Counted from the first letter of the stretch, positions 1-8,428 are shown. The stretch is DNA of 64,000 bases from Roseovarius nanhaiticus (GCF_900156535.1 NZ_FTNV01000001.1:372001-436000), one strand, 5' to 3'. Numbers and translations are program-made. Notes: generated by a model from the sequence alone, not told the origin.

Positions 1-217
1 CATGAGCCTTGGCCACAGCCAGCCGGGCAGCGGCAACGCGATTCCGGCGAAAGTCACGGACCTCACCTATCTGGGCGCCGAGACGCGCATCGACCTGCGC
101 GGGCCCGAGGGCACCGACATCGTGCTGACCCATGCCTCGGGCGATCTGCCACCGGACCTCGCCCCCGGCAGCGACATCTGGGCCAGCTGGCCCGAGCAGA
201 AGGGCTTCCTTCTGTGA
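1..217 (+). CDS. ABC transporter ATP-binding protein, C-terminal TOBE part (partial)
   Basis: Only the last 72 or so codons are in the window; the gene enters from the left edge and stops at TGA 215-217. The Met codon at position 2 is probably internal. The residues fit the TOBE_2 domain that ends PotA-type ATPases: a beta-rich stretch with YLGAET, then a Gly-Ser turn and a terminal tryptophan strand (SWPEQKGFLL). The next three genes are a binding protein and two permeases of the spermidine/putrescine class, so this is most likely the ATPase of that importer. The nucleotide-binding domain lies outside the window, so the catalytic motifs cannot be checked. Confidence 0.75.
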   Translation, partial: MSLGHSQPGSGNAIPAKVTDLTYLGAETRIDLRGPEGTDIVLTHASGDLPPDLAPGSDIWASWPEQKGFLL

Positions 218-244
218 GTGAATGACCAACAAGGGAGAATGATA

Positions 245-1366
245 ATGAAACAGAATCAGACATTTACCGACGATCAGCTGGAACTTCTGGCCCAGAAGGC
301 GCGGACCGGCAAGATCAGCCGCCGCAAATTCGCGCAGCTGGGCGCGGCCCTTCTGGGCACTGCCGCACTGGCCAGCCGCGGTGCGCCAGTGCTGGCGGAT
401 GACGGGCAGATCGTCTTTGTCAGCTGGGGCGGCGACGCCGTCGATGCCTATGACGACGCCTATGGCAAGCCGTTCGAGGAGGCGACGGGCATTCGCGTGC
501 GCCAGGACGGCTCGGGCCCGACCGAGGGCGCGATCCAGGCCCAGTTCGAGAGCGGCAGCCCCAGCTGGGATATCGTCGATGCCGATGCCTTTTCCGCCGA
601 GACGCTGGGCAAGAAGGGCATGATGGAGCCGATCGACTACAGCGTGGTCGACAAGTCCAAGACGCGCGAAGGCTTCGGCTGGGAATACGCGGCCTCGAGC
701 TATTTCTTCAGCTATATCATCGCCTATGACGCCACCAAGTTCGGCGACAATCCCCCCACCTCGATGGCAGATTTCTTTGACACCGAGACATATCCCGGCA
801 AGCGGTCCATGTACAAATGGGGCGCCGGCATGTGGGAGGCGCTCTTGATGGGTGACGGCGTCGCGCAGGCGGATCTCTACCCGTTGGATATCGAGCGCGC
901 CCATGCCAAGCTGCAGGACTTCAAAGAGCATGTGATCAGCTTCTGGGGCAATGGCGCCGAGAGCCAGAGCCTGATGCTGGACGGCGAGGCGTCAATGGCG
1001 CTGATCTGGTCCACGCGCGCGCGCCTTCTCGATCAGGACACCGATGGCGAGGTCAGCTTCATCTGGCAGGACGGCATCCTGTCGCCCGGCACGATGGCGG
1101 TGATCAAGGGCAATCCCGGCGGCGCCGACGCGGCGATGAAGTTCATCGCCTCCGCGCAGGACCCGGAAAAGCAGCTGGTCATGTTCGACATGCTGAGCCA
1201 GGGCCCCGCCAACCCGGCGGCCGATGATCTGATCCCCGAGGATCAGCGCAAATACAATCCCGTCGCGCCCGACAACTTCGCCAAGCAGATCCCGCTGGAT
1301 GTGGCCTGGTACGAGGAAAATTATGGCGCCGCGCTGGACGAGTATCTGGCCATCATCTCGGCCTGA
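245..1366 (+). CDS. Extracellular solute-binding protein, PotD/spermidine-putrescine type, Tat signal
   Basis: Periplasmic substrate-binding subunit of an ABC importer, about 373 aa. I chose ATG 245 because AAGGGAG at 231-237 is correctly spaced; a GTG at 218 is an in-frame alternative nine codons upstream. The N-terminus has a twin-arginine motif (SRRKF) before a hydrophobic stretch ending near ASRGAPVLA, so export is probably by Tat, after folding. The mature part begins IVFVSWGGDAVDAY, the usual first strand of PotD-like proteins, and keeps family blocks such as FWGNGAESQSLMLDGEASMA. It follows the ATPase gene directly and precedes two permease genes. The substrate is not certain: a polyamine, amino acid derivative or other small cation are all possible. 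Confidence 0.85.
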   Translation: MKQNQTFTDDQLELLAQKARTGKISRRKFAQLGAALLGTAALASRGAPVLADDGQIVFVSWGGDAVDAYDDAYGKPFEEATGIRVRQDGSGPTEGAIQAQFESGSPSWDIVDADAFSAETLGKKGMMEPIDYSVVDKSKTREGFGWEYAASSYFFSYIIAYDATKFGDNPPTSMADFFDTETYPGKRSMYKWGAGMWEALLMGDGVAQADLYPLDIERAHAKLQDFKEHVISFWGNGAESQSLMLDGEASMALIWSTRARLLDQDTDGEVSFIWQDGILSPGTMAVIKGNPGGADAAMKFIASAQDPEKQLVMFDMLSQGPANPAADDLIPEDQRKYNPVAPDNFAKQIPLDVAWYEENYGAALDEYLAIISA

Positions 1367-1383
1367 TCCGGCCTGACACTTTC

Positions 1384-1413
1384 GGCCCGTCCTGCACCTG
1401 CGCCGGGCGGGCC
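1384..1413 (+). promoter_or_regulatory. Intercistronic stem-loop after the binding-protein gene
   Basis: GGCCCGTCC (1384-1392) pairs with GGGCGGGCC (1405-1413): nine pairs including one G-U, with a 12-nt loop. It starts 17 nt after the stop of the binding-protein gene and ends 20 nt before the permease start. There is no U-tract. It probably protects the upstream mRNA 3' end or partly attenuates transcription, giving more binding protein than permease. The pairing is seen; the role is inferred. Confidence 0.5.
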
Positions 1414-1433
1414 ACCTGACCTCGGGGACGCCC

Positions 1434-2255
1434 ATGATCCGCCCATCCCGCTCCTTGATCCTTCTGGCGCCGCTGCTGGCGTTTTTGGCGCTGGCCTATG
1501 TGCTGCCGTTTCTGGGCGTCATCGGGTGGAGCGTTACGCTGCCCCAGCCCGGCATTCAGAATTACACCACCGCCTTGAGCGATCCGCTGATCCTGTCGGT
1601 CTTCTGGCGGACCTTGCGCATCTGCGCGATCGTCACGGTGATCTCGGTCGTTATGGGCTACATCCTCGCGCTTCTGTGGGTGCGCGGCACGCCGCTGGTG
1701 CGGACCCTGACCGAGCTGTGCGTCCTGATCCCCTTCTGGATTTCGGTCCTTACCCGCGCCTTCGGCTGGCTGGCGCTTCTGTCCAGCCGCGGCTTGCTGA
1801 ATGGCTGGCTGGAGGGAATGGGCATCATCGACGATCCCCTGCGCCTGGTGCGCAACGAATTTGGCGTGATCGTCGGCATGGTGCATTTTATGATCCCCTT
1901 CGCGGTCTTCCCGCTTGCCTCGGCCATGCGCAGCGTGGATGAGCGCGTCTTGATGGCAGCGAGAGGGATGGGCGCGGGGCGCACGCGCATCTTTGCCCAG
2001 GTCTTCGTGCCGATGACGGCGGCGGGCCTCATGGGCGCGGCCCTGCTGGTCTTCGTCTTTGCCATCGGCTTCTTCATTACGCCCGCAATCCTCGGGGGCG
2101 GGCGCAGCGTCATGGTGGCCGAGATGATCTATCTACGCATCTTTCAGTCGCCCGATTGGGGGCTGGCGGCGGCGGTCAGCGTGATCCTGATGGTCGCGAT
2201 CTCGGCAGCGCTGGCGCTACTGCTGAAACAGCTCAGCCCCAAAGGTGCCCGATGA
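1434..2255 (+). CDS. ABC transporter permease, PotB type
   Basis: Inner-membrane permease subunit of the importer, 273 aa, normal length for PotB/PotH-type proteins. It begins with a hydrophobic segment (LILLAPLLAFLALAYVLPFL) and has about six membrane helices. The cytoplasmic EAA loop that contacts the ATPase is visible as AARGMGAGRTRIFAQVF near residue 180, followed by a helix with FVFAIGFFITPAILGGG. Its TGA overlaps the ATG of the next permease (ATGA at 2252-2255), so the two are translationally coupled. It should pair with the 2252-3055 product in a heterodimeric channel. Confidence 0.88.
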   Translation: MIRPSRSLILLAPLLAFLALAYVLPFLGVIGWSVTLPQPGIQNYTTALSDPLILSVFWRTLRICAIVTVISVVMGYILALLWVRGTPLVRTLTELCVLIPFWISVLTRAFGWLALLSSRGLLNGWLEGMGIIDDPLRLVRNEFGVIVGMVHFMIPFAVFPLASAMRSVDERVLMAARGMGAGRTRIFAQVFVPMTAAGLMGAALLVFVFAIGFFITPAILGGGRSVMVAEMIYLRIFQSPDWGLAAAVSVILMVAISAALALLLKQLSPKGAR

Positions 2256-3055
2256 GCATCCTGCGCCCCGGCCCGCTGGCCATCATCCTTGCCGCGCTGA
2301 CCGGCCTCTTCATGCTAATGCCGCTGCTGTCGGTGATCCCCGTATCCTTCACGCCCAAGCGGTTTCTGTCGGTCCCCACGGACGAGCTGTCGCTGCGCCA
2401 TTACCGCACGTTGATCGAGGATCGTGAGTGGATCGAGGGGATCTGGCTGTCGCTGCGTGTGGGCGTCTTGTCGGCGGGGATCGCCACGGCGCTGGGCACG
2501 GTCTTCAGCCTCGGGATCTGGATGTTCCGCCCGCGCTTTGCGGGGCTGCTGATGGGCATCGCCCTTCTGCCCATGGTGGCGCCACCAGTGGTGTCGGCGC
2601 TGACTCTCTACTTCTTTTTGATCACGCTGACGCAGATGAACGACGTGATCGCCTATGACACGATGCTGGGCGTCGTTCTGGCGCATTCGGTGATGATCGT
2701 GCCCTTCGCCGTGGTGCTTGTCTCAGTTTCGCTGGCGCAGGTCGACCGGCGCATGGACCTTGCGGCGCGCGCGATGGGCGCGTCCCTTGGCACGCGGGTC
2801 TTCAAGGTGATCCTGCCCAACATCAAGTTCGGCGTGATCGCGTCGTTTTTTCTGACCTTCGTGCTGTCGTGGGAAGAGATTGCCGTGACGATCTTCATCA
2901 CCTCGGTCGATGCGGTCACGCTGCCGCGCCTCATGTGGCAGGGCCTGCGCGACAATATCGACCCGGCGATCGCCGCGATTTCCGTTGTGCTGATCGTGAT
3001 CGTCGCGGCGGTGGTGGTGGGCCGGGCGATCTGGACGGCGGCAAGGGCGCGCTGA
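2252..3055 (+). CDS. ABC transporter permease, PotC type
   Basis: Second permease subunit, 267 aa. The start is ATG 2252, which overlaps the previous stop by four bases; upstream in-frame codons are antisense or shadow extension and lack an RBS. It opens with GPLAIILAALTGLFMLMPLL as the first membrane helix and carries the EAA loop DLAARAMGASLGTRVFKVILP near residues 165-185. A late helix reads FFLTFVLSWEEIAVTIF, typical of PotC. It is the last gene of the first importer operon. Its stop codon lies inside a GC-rich inverted repeat (3044-3066), which faces a convergent operon. Confidence 0.88.
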   Translation: MSILRPGPLAIILAALTGLFMLMPLLSVIPVSFTPKRFLSVPTDELSLRHYRTLIEDREWIEGIWLSLRVGVLSAGIATALGTVFSLGIWMFRPRFAGLLMGIALLPMVAPPVVSALTLYFFLITLTQMNDVIAYDTMLGVVLAHSVMIVPFAVVLVSVSLAQVDRRMDLAARAMGASLGTRVFKVILPNIKFGVIASFFLTFVLSWEEIAVTIFITSVDAVTLPRLMWQGLRDNIDPAIAAISVVLIVIVAAVVVGRAIWTAARAR

Positions 3056-3066
3056 GCGCGCGCCCT
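3044..3066. terminator. Inverted repeat between convergent operons, possible bidirectional terminator
   Basis: AGGGCGCGC (3044-3052) and GCGCGCCCT (3058-3066) form a perfect 9-bp stem with a five-base loop holding part of the permease stop codon. The next gene converges from the other strand and ends at 3075. There is no T-run on either side, so this may work as a Rho-linked or structural stop rather than a classical intrinsic terminator. Confidence 0.4.
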
Positions 3067-3074
3067 CAGGAGGC

Positions 3075-3638
3075 TCAGCGCAAACCGCTTGTCGCGATCT
3101 CGCCTGCCAGTTGGCGCATCACCGCGCCACGTGCGGCGGCGATGTCCTGCGCCGTGGCATCCCCGGCGATCGGCACCGACAGCGCAAAAAGGCGCGCCCG
3201 GTCGCGGCCATTCTCGGGCGCGACGAAGTATTGGCCCGACATGCGGAACGTGCCATCTGAATAGGCCAGCATCTCTTCGATGCGCAGCTCCAACTCTGCA
3301 TCGGGCCGGTCAAGAAAGGGCCACGGCTCGCTTGCCACGCGCGCGCCGGTGATTTGCGACAGGTAGCGCGTCAATTCCAGTGTGAGGGCGCGCGCCGGGT
3401 CATCGGCCCAGAGCAGGCCATCACCCGCCACGATTCGTCCGTCGGGGCCCGAGACCCAGATCTCTTCCGAGGCGGCATAGGTTGGCAAGGACACGGCGCG
3501 CAGCGATACCGAGCCGTAGGAAATGCGCTGCGTCATGCCCGCATCGGCGCGGGGCACGGCCACACGCTCGTCCGGGGCGCCACATCCGGCAAGGGCGGCC
3601 AAGGCGGCCAGCGTGGTGAGGGGGGCAGTCTTCATCAT
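3075..3638 (-). CDS. pqiC: ABC-type transport auxiliary lipoprotein, PqiC family
   Basis: Outer-membrane lipoprotein of about 187 aa. The N-terminus is a lipoprotein signal: a hydrophobic run ending LAALAGCGAP, with Cys about residue 19 as the lipidation site. The body fits the PqiC/YmbA family (ABC_trans_aux), with a central strand pair around LTLELTRYLSQITGARVAS and a C-terminal helix. In E. coli PqiC forms an outer-membrane ring that docks on the PqiB needle. The start lies only 4 nt after the PqiB stop, so both belong to one operon with the two pqiA-like genes upstream. The symbol is given by family and gene order. Confidence 0.8.
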   Translation of the reverse strand: MMKTAPLTTLAALAALAGCGAPDERVAVPRADAGMTQRISYGSVSLRAVSLPTYAASEEIWVSGPDGRIVAGDGLLWADDPARALTLELTRYLSQITGARVASEPWPFLDRPDAELELRIEEMLAYSDGTFRMSGQYFVAPENGRDRARLFALSVPIAGDATAQDIAAARGAVMRQLAGEIATSGLR

Positions 3639-3642
3639 GTCA

Positions 3643-5736
3643 TTACCGTCCTGTCAGCAGCGAGTTGGGATTGCGCTCGATCGCGCGGGCCAGGGACGCG
3701 ACCGCCTGTGCTGCGCGCTCGATCTCGCGCAGAGTGTTGCGGGCATCGCGCCCCAGACCGTTATTGGCCTGATAGCCTTCGATGGTAGTGCCCGCCTGCG
3801 ATAGGACAACGCGGGCCTGTTCGATAAGTCGGGGCAGATCGCGGCTGGCCTCGGCAAAGGTATCGGCCGCGTTGCTGGCGGAATTGAGCGTATCCTTGGC
3901 CGTGTCCACCACGCCGGAGTTGCGCAATTCTTCCAGAACGCCGCTCAACTCGGTCAGCGCGCCGTTGAGGCTGGCGGGCAGCTCGCGGGTGCTTTGCTGG
4001 TTGAGGAAGCTGTCGACCGTGGTGACCAGCTCGGTCACTTGATCTGCCATCTGGTCGATGGCGACCTCCTCGATATTTGCGGCGACGCCCTCGATCCGGG
4101 CGACCAGATCCGGCACGCCTTCGACCGCGGAATTGACGCCTTGCGCAGCCTCGGCCGCATCATCCAGCGCCTTGCCCAGACGCTCGGACAGGGCCGCCTC
4201 GTTGAAGCCTTCGATCAAGGTCGCCAACTGGTCGACCGCCTCGTTGATCTGGCCCGGCACGGCGCGCAGATCCTCGTCGTTGATGGCGCCGCGCGCGTCC
4301 GCCAGAAGGCCGTTGAGGTTTTCGGGCGCGTTGCGCACCCCTTCGCTGGTGATCAGCGCGTTGATATTGCCCAGCAGGTTGATCGCCTGGTTCATCACCT
4401 CTTCGACGGGCAGATCGTTAATCCGCTGGAACACACCCTCGGCGGTGGCCGACACGTCCGAGATGTCGCTCTCGGTGGTCGGGATGCGCAGGCCGCTATC
4501 GCCCATATCCTCGATCGTCGCGGGCGCGGCATCCGGCACCTCCGCCAGCTCTACCTTCAGGCCACCCGTCAGGATCGACGTCGTCGCAAGGCGGGCGCGC
4601 AGGCCGTTTTCGACCCGCTCGCGCAGGAACGCCAGCGCCGTTTCCTCGTTCTGATCGCCCTCGAGGCCCAGCCGGCCGGGACGGATCGCCATGGTCGCTA
4701 TCAAACGAACACGGTTGTCGCCGAACCGCTCGGAATCGACGAGCCCGTTGAGCGAGCTGACGCGGCCGATATTGAGCCCGGCCAACTCGACCGGCGCATC
4801 AACGGCGAGACCCGCGATGTTTTCCTCGAATACGGCAGAAATGGTCAGCGTCTCGCCCTCGTCACCCGAGAAGATGCTGGCCCGCGCCGATGCCTCGTCG
4901 GTGTAGACGGTAATCGTCGCGCCCGGCTCGACCGGCTCGCCGCCCGACACCATCGTGCCGAAGGTGACGCCGCCAGAAATCAGCGAGGCGATGGACGAAA
5001 AGTCCAGCGCTGCGCCGCCCGGCCCAAGCGTGAAGGAAAAGCCGGACGTGTCCCAAAAGCGGGTGGACGTGTCGATCAAGCGATCATGCGGGGCAAAGAT
5101 GATCGCCTCCGCTTCGGCGGTGCTGCCATCCTGGCTGATCTGCGTCTTGCCGATGCGGCCGACGTTGAGGCCCTGATAGATGATCGGCGCGCCTTCGGTC
5201 AGCGAAACGCCCTTGCCCGCGCGCAGCGTGACCAGCACGCCCTCATCGTTCAGCCGTTGCAGTGGCGCGTCGGCGAGGCCGGTGAATTCGTAGGTTTCCC
5301 GGCCCGGCTCGCCGTCCCAGAGACCTTCCAGATAGACACCCGACAGCACCGTATCGAGGCCCGATACGCCCTGAGCCGTCACCTCGGGGCGCACGACCCA
5401 GAATTGTGCGTCCGCGTCCACGTAGCTCGCCACGTCCTTATGAACGCGCACCGACACGACGACGCTGTCCAAACCTTCGGAAAACCCGACATCCTCGACC
5501 ATGCCCACGGTCACGTCCCGATAATGCAGCTCGGTCGTCCCGGCGGTGATGCCGGACGCGTTTTCGAACGCGATCTGGATCAGTGGACCCTGGTCCAGAT
5601 ACGTCTTTACCGCCACGCCGATCACGGCCACGAAGGCGATCAGAGGCACCAGCCAGATGACCGAAATGCGCCGAAAGGGGCTGCCCTTGGCGGCCTTGAC
5701 CGGGGGAGGGGGCGGTGTGCCGTCTGTTTGTGTCAC
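3643..5736 (-). CDS. pqiB: MCE-domain intermembrane transport protein PqiB
   Basis: Inner-membrane-anchored periplasmic protein, 697 aa (E. coli PqiB is about 546). After a proline-rich cytoplasmic tail there is one membrane helix (ISVIWLVPLIAFVAVIGVAV). Then come three MCE (MlaD-like) repeats, recognisable by their openings: IQIAFENASGITAGTTELHY, LVTLRAGKGVSLTEGAPIIY and ISAVFEENIAGLAVDAPVEL. A long helical region follows, which in the family forms the needle-like lipid channel across the periplasm. Translation probably starts at GTG 5736, inside a GTGA overlap with the preceding stop, with AAGGA upstream. The likely job is phospholipid or hydrophobic-molecule transport between the membranes. 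The extra length is in the helical C-terminus. Confidence 0.9.
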   Translation of the reverse strand: MTQTDGTPPPPPVKAAKGSPFRRISVIWLVPLIAFVAVIGVAVKTYLDQGPLIQIAFENASGITAGTTELHYRDVTVGMVEDVGFSEGLDSVVVSVRVHKDVASYVDADAQFWVVRPEVTAQGVSGLDTVLSGVYLEGLWDGEPGRETYEFTGLADAPLQRLNDEGVLVTLRAGKGVSLTEGAPIIYQGLNVGRIGKTQISQDGSTAEAEAIIFAPHDRLIDTSTRFWDTSGFSFTLGPGGAALDFSSIASLISGGVTFGTMVSGGEPVEPGATITVYTDEASARASIFSGDEGETLTISAVFEENIAGLAVDAPVELAGLNIGRVSSLNGLVDSERFGDNRVRLIATMAIRPGRLGLEGDQNEETALAFLRERVENGLRARLATTSILTGGLKVELAEVPDAAPATIEDMGDSGLRIPTTESDISDVSATAEGVFQRINDLPVEEVMNQAINLLGNINALITSEGVRNAPENLNGLLADARGAINDEDLRAVPGQINEAVDQLATLIEGFNEAALSERLGKALDDAAEAAQGVNSAVEGVPDLVARIEGVAANIEEVAIDQMADQVTELVTTVDSFLNQQSTRELPASLNGALTELSGVLEELRNSGVVDTAKDTLNSASNAADTFAEASRDLPRLIEQARVVLSQAGTTIEGYQANNGLGRDARNTLREIERAAQAVASLARAIERNPNSLLTGR

Positions 5737-6425
5737 GCCGTGGATTCCTTTGCTGTGCCCGGAGCTGTTGTGACCGGTGCCGCGTTTGATGATGCGTCAC
5801 GCGCCTCGTCCGTGCCGTCCTGGGCGGGCTTGCGGCCCGTATCCCAGATCAGGCGACTGTCGAAGCTCTGAGCGGATATCATGGTAAAGATGACGGACAA
5901 GGCGAAAAAGATGCTCGCCCGTCCGGGGGATATGTTGACCAGCGTTTGCAGCTGCACGAGCGATGACAGGACCGCGACGACGAAGACGTCGATCATCGAC
6001 CAGCGCCCGATATACTCGACGACCTCATAGAGTTTCTGGCGCAAGTCATCCGAAATCTGCGGACCGCGCTTCACTCCGATCACCAGCCCGAGGATGATGA
6101 TGAACTTGCCGATCGGAATCACCGCACTGGCCAGCAGGATGATGATGGCCACACCCCATGATCCGTATTGGGCGATCTCGACGGCGCCGCCGATGATGGT
6201 GCTGCTGGAGGACGACACCAGTGTCTTGGTCTCGAGCATCGTGTAGAGGTTGGCCGGGATATAGCAGGCCACGCCCAGAACCCACCAGGCCATGACCTTT
6301 TGCAGCGATCTGGGATCGCGCGAATTGATCTTGCCGCCGCAGCGCGGGCAAATTTCGGTGCCCGGCGGCGACACGCGGGTGCAGCGCCTGCATCCGATCA
6401 GGTTCATCTCTTTGGCAGTTTTCAT
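5733..6425 (-). CDS. pqiA: PqiA-like inner-membrane protein, second half-size copy
   Basis: About 230 aa, roughly half of E. coli PqiA (417 aa). A zinc-ribbon-like start holds two Cys pairs (CRRC and CPRC, within the first 35 residues), followed by four membrane helices (for example YIPANLYTMLETKTLV and VAIIILLASAVIPIGKFIII) and a cytoplasmic tail. I chose ATG 6425, which overlaps the stop of the first half gene (ATGA, 6422-6425). The motif IPANLYTM and the WSMIDVFVVAVL block are typical of the C-terminal PqiA domain. It ends by overlapping the pqiB start. It probably makes the membrane partner of PqiB together with the first half protein. Confidence 0.85.
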   Translation of the reverse strand: MKTAKEMNLIGCRRCTRVSPPGTEICPRCGGKINSRDPRSLQKVMAWWVLGVACYIPANLYTMLETKTLVSSSSSTIIGGAVEIAQYGSWGVAIIILLASAVIPIGKFIIILGLVIGVKRGPQISDDLRQKLYEVVEYIGRWSMIDVFVVAVLSSLVQLQTLVNISPGRASIFFALSVIFTMISAQSFDSRLIWDTGRKPAQDGTDEARDASSNAAPVTTAPGTAKESTA

Positions 6426-7063
6426 GGTTGCAGGGACTTCCAGATCGAATAGCGGCACATCACCACATCCGTGGCGACGACGATGATCATCAGAATGGCG
6501 AACATCCATGCGGCGGGGCCGAGGCTGACCTCGGCCAGATCGCTCAGCTTGACCAGCGCGACGGCGCAGCCAATGGCAAAGATCTCGGCCATGGACCATG
6601 GTGTGAGGTCTTCGGCGAGGCGAAAGGCGTGGCGCGCGAAGGGGGCCGGCGGCTGATCGCGGATGACGGGGACCAGCACGTAGATCAGCAACATCAGCCG
6701 GACCATCGGGATGATGACGATGAAGGCCAGGATCGCCGGCGCCAGAAGAGCGAGCGACCCGGTGAAGGCCAGGCTGGTCTGCACGATCGAGGTGCCGTGC
6801 GTCAGCCCGCCCGCGCCGATCGTCAGAAACGGAAAGAACATGGCGCCTGTGATCAGGATCAGAATACTGGCGGCCATCGCGATGATCCACTTGCCGGCCT
6901 TGCGGCGCGGCGCGATCAGAACCGAATGGCACCGACCGCAATAGGCGCGCTCGTCCTGTTTTACCGGCGGCACGGAATAGACAAGGTCGCAATGCGGGCA
7001 CGCGATCAACGCATCCAGCGGATCGTCCTGGCCCGAGGCCGCAATATGCTGCGTTTCTGTCAT
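6422..7063 (-). CDS. PqiA-like inner-membrane protein, first half-size copy
   Basis: About 213 aa, corresponding to the N-terminal half of PqiA. It carries CPHC and CGRC cysteine pairs near residues 20-45, then four membrane segments (IIAMAASILILITGAMFFPF; LAPAILAFIVIIPMVRLML; and a final pair around FAILMIIVVATDVVM). The WSMAEIFAIG block matches WSMIDVF of the second half, showing the two are paralogous repeats. ATG 7063 follows GGAG at suitable spacing; a GTG at 7084 is an alternative. It is the first gene of the four-gene operon ending with pqiC. Confidence 0.82.
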   Translation of the reverse strand: MTETQHIAASGQDDPLDALIACPHCDLVYSVPPVKQDERAYCGRCHSVLIAPRRKAGKWIIAMAASILILITGAMFFPFLTIGAGGLTHGTSIVQTSLAFTGSLALLAPAILAFIVIIPMVRLMLLIYVLVPVIRDQPPAPFARHAFRLAEDLTPWSMAEIFAIGCAVALVKLSDLAEVSLGPAAWMFAILMIIVVATDVVMCRYSIWKSLQP

Positions 7064-7404
7064 GGCGCTCCATTGTCGTCGCACTGGCCGTGATCCGCAA
7101 GCGGTCAGACCGTTCAGTGGGTTGGCCTACCGCGTTCAGCGGCAAGATCGCATCAATTAGCCCGCCACTGTGCTGAATCGACCGCAATCTGCCCCGGATG
7201 ACGCATTCTTGATGCGCGCAGCCCGTGGGCTTGGCTGGGGTCGACATGGGCCTTCCGCCTCTGACATCGTCCAAAGGGGGCGTTTGCAGGGCCTGATTCT
7301 GCGCGCCTCATGATGGACCCTTGGGGGGTGGGGCTTTGCGGGGGAGCTACATCCTGAGACGTGATCCGCGCGCTCTGATCGAACGGGCAGAACGAGCCGC
7401 CCGA
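7064..7404. other. Gene-poor stretch between the pqi operon and the lysR 3' end
   Basis: About 340 bp without a convincing gene. It must hold the promoter of the minus-strand pqi operon, but I could not pick one with confidence. Near the right end CTGATCG (7375-7381) and CGATCAG (7402-7408) form a 7-bp inverted repeat that spans the lysR stop codon and lacks a T-tract. Open frames crossing this stretch on either strand have no RBS and read as shadow. Confidence 0.5.
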
Positions 7405-8307
7405 TCAGACGCCGGGCACAGCGTAGGGCGCAAGACGCTCGCGCAGGAAATCCAGCATCTCGGCGCCGCCCTGCGCGGGGGGATGATCGCGCGAGGTGAT
7501 CATCGCCGTCTCGTGCCGGATCTGCGGCGCGAAGGGGCGCCAGGCGGTCCCATCTGCCAGATCGGCCTGCGCATTGATCGGGTCGATGATGGCCAGCCCC
7601 CCGCCCGCCGCCACCAGATTGCGCGCGATGGCGTAGTAATAGCTGAACGCGCGGTATCGTAGCGGCATGCCGGCCTCCAGCATCATGCGCTTCAGCTGGC
7701 GATCCGTGACGTGATCGCCGTTGACGCCGATCATGCCGCGCCCGGCCAGATGTGCGGGCGTGATCACCTTTTCGGCGGCCAAAGGGTCGTCCGCCTGCAT
7801 GATGCACAGGCACTCCATGGCAAAGATGTCTGCCTCCAGTCCGGCGACGGGCACGGGCGTATCGATCAAGCCGATATCGATCTGTCCGCTGGCCGTCCAA
7901 TCCGCGATCTGGCGCGAGGAATGGACGCGCAGCTCGATATGGGTGCCGGGATGCAGGGCCTGAAATTCGGCGATGGCCCGGGGCAGGAAATGCATGGACA
8001 GCGCGCCGTTGGTTGCGATGCTCAGCCCCCCGGCCCAGCCCTGACGGATCTCGTCCGCGCGCTGCTCGACCCGCGCAAGGGCCATCAGGCCCTGGCTGAT
8101 CTCGCCGCGCAGCTGCAGAGCCTCGCCGGTGGGGGCGAAGAAGCCGCGATTGCGGTGAAAGAGGCGAAAGCCCAGCTCCTCCTCCAGATTGCCGAGCGCG
8201 ATACTGACTGCGGGCTGTGTCAGATTCAGGCGCTGCGCCGCGTTGCTGACCGATCCCGCCTCGAAGAGCGCGTTAAAGACTTCGAGGTGGCGGAGCTTGA
8301 GGCTCAT
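7405..8307 (-). CDS. LysR-family transcriptional regulator
   Basis: About 300 aa, the usual LysR length. Start at ATG 8307 with AGGA just upstream; an earlier in-frame Met adds a tail unlike the family. The N-terminal winged helix-turn-helix is clear (LRHLEVFNALFEAGSVSNAA followed by QRLNLTQPAVSIALGNLEEEL). A two-lobed effector domain follows, with GGLSIATNGALSMHFLPRAI starting it. It is transcribed away from the FAD oxidoreductase gene across a 121-bp AT-rich spacer, the classic arrangement for a LysR regulator controlling its divergent neighbour. The effector is probably a substrate or intermediate of the 8429-16859 operon. Confidence 0.92.
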   Translation of the reverse strand: MSLKLRHLEVFNALFEAGSVSNAAQRLNLTQPAVSIALGNLEEELGFRLFHRNRGFFAPTGEALQLRGEISQGLMALARVEQRADEIRQGWAGGLSIATNGALSMHFLPRAIAEFQALHPGTHIELRVHSSRQIADWTASGQIDIGLIDTPVPVAGLEADIFAMECLCIMQADDPLAAEKVITPAHLAGRGMIGVNGDHVTDRQLKRMMLEAGMPLRYRAFSYYYAIARNLVAAGGGLAIIDPINAQADLADGTAWRPFAPQIRHETAMITSRDHPPAQGGAEMLDFLRERLAPYAVPGV

Positions 8308-8341
8308 CGCGATCCTGCCTTGCGATGTATAAGGAAAACGA

Positions 8342-8366
8342 AATTTATTATTGCACATATTAAATT
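8342..8366. promoter_or_regulatory. AT-rich interrupted dyad in the lysR divergent promoter region
   Basis: AATTTA (8342-8347) and TAAATT (8361-8366) are inverted arms; inside them TAT and ATA also match, giving nine symmetric positions per side around an unpaired centre. It stands out in a GC-rich genome and sits between lysR (start 8307) and the divergent operon (start 8429). Interrupted dyads in this position are typical LysR binding sites. No binding evidence is available from sequence alone. Confidence 0.45.
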
Positions 8367-8428
8367 GCTAAATTCAAGGCCGGTTCCTACCGTAGGGTCA
8401 ACTGGACCGGAACGGAGCGTCTGCCAAG

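Noticed and set aside
3994..5871. 625-aa open frame on the plus strand
   Set aside because: It is antisense to pqiB, has low-complexity Arg/Asp/His-rich content and no family motif; it is a GC-rich shadow.
7375..7408. Inverted repeat CTGATCG/CGATCAG across the lysR stop
   Set aside because: Only 7 bp, long loop, no T-run; too weak to call a terminator.
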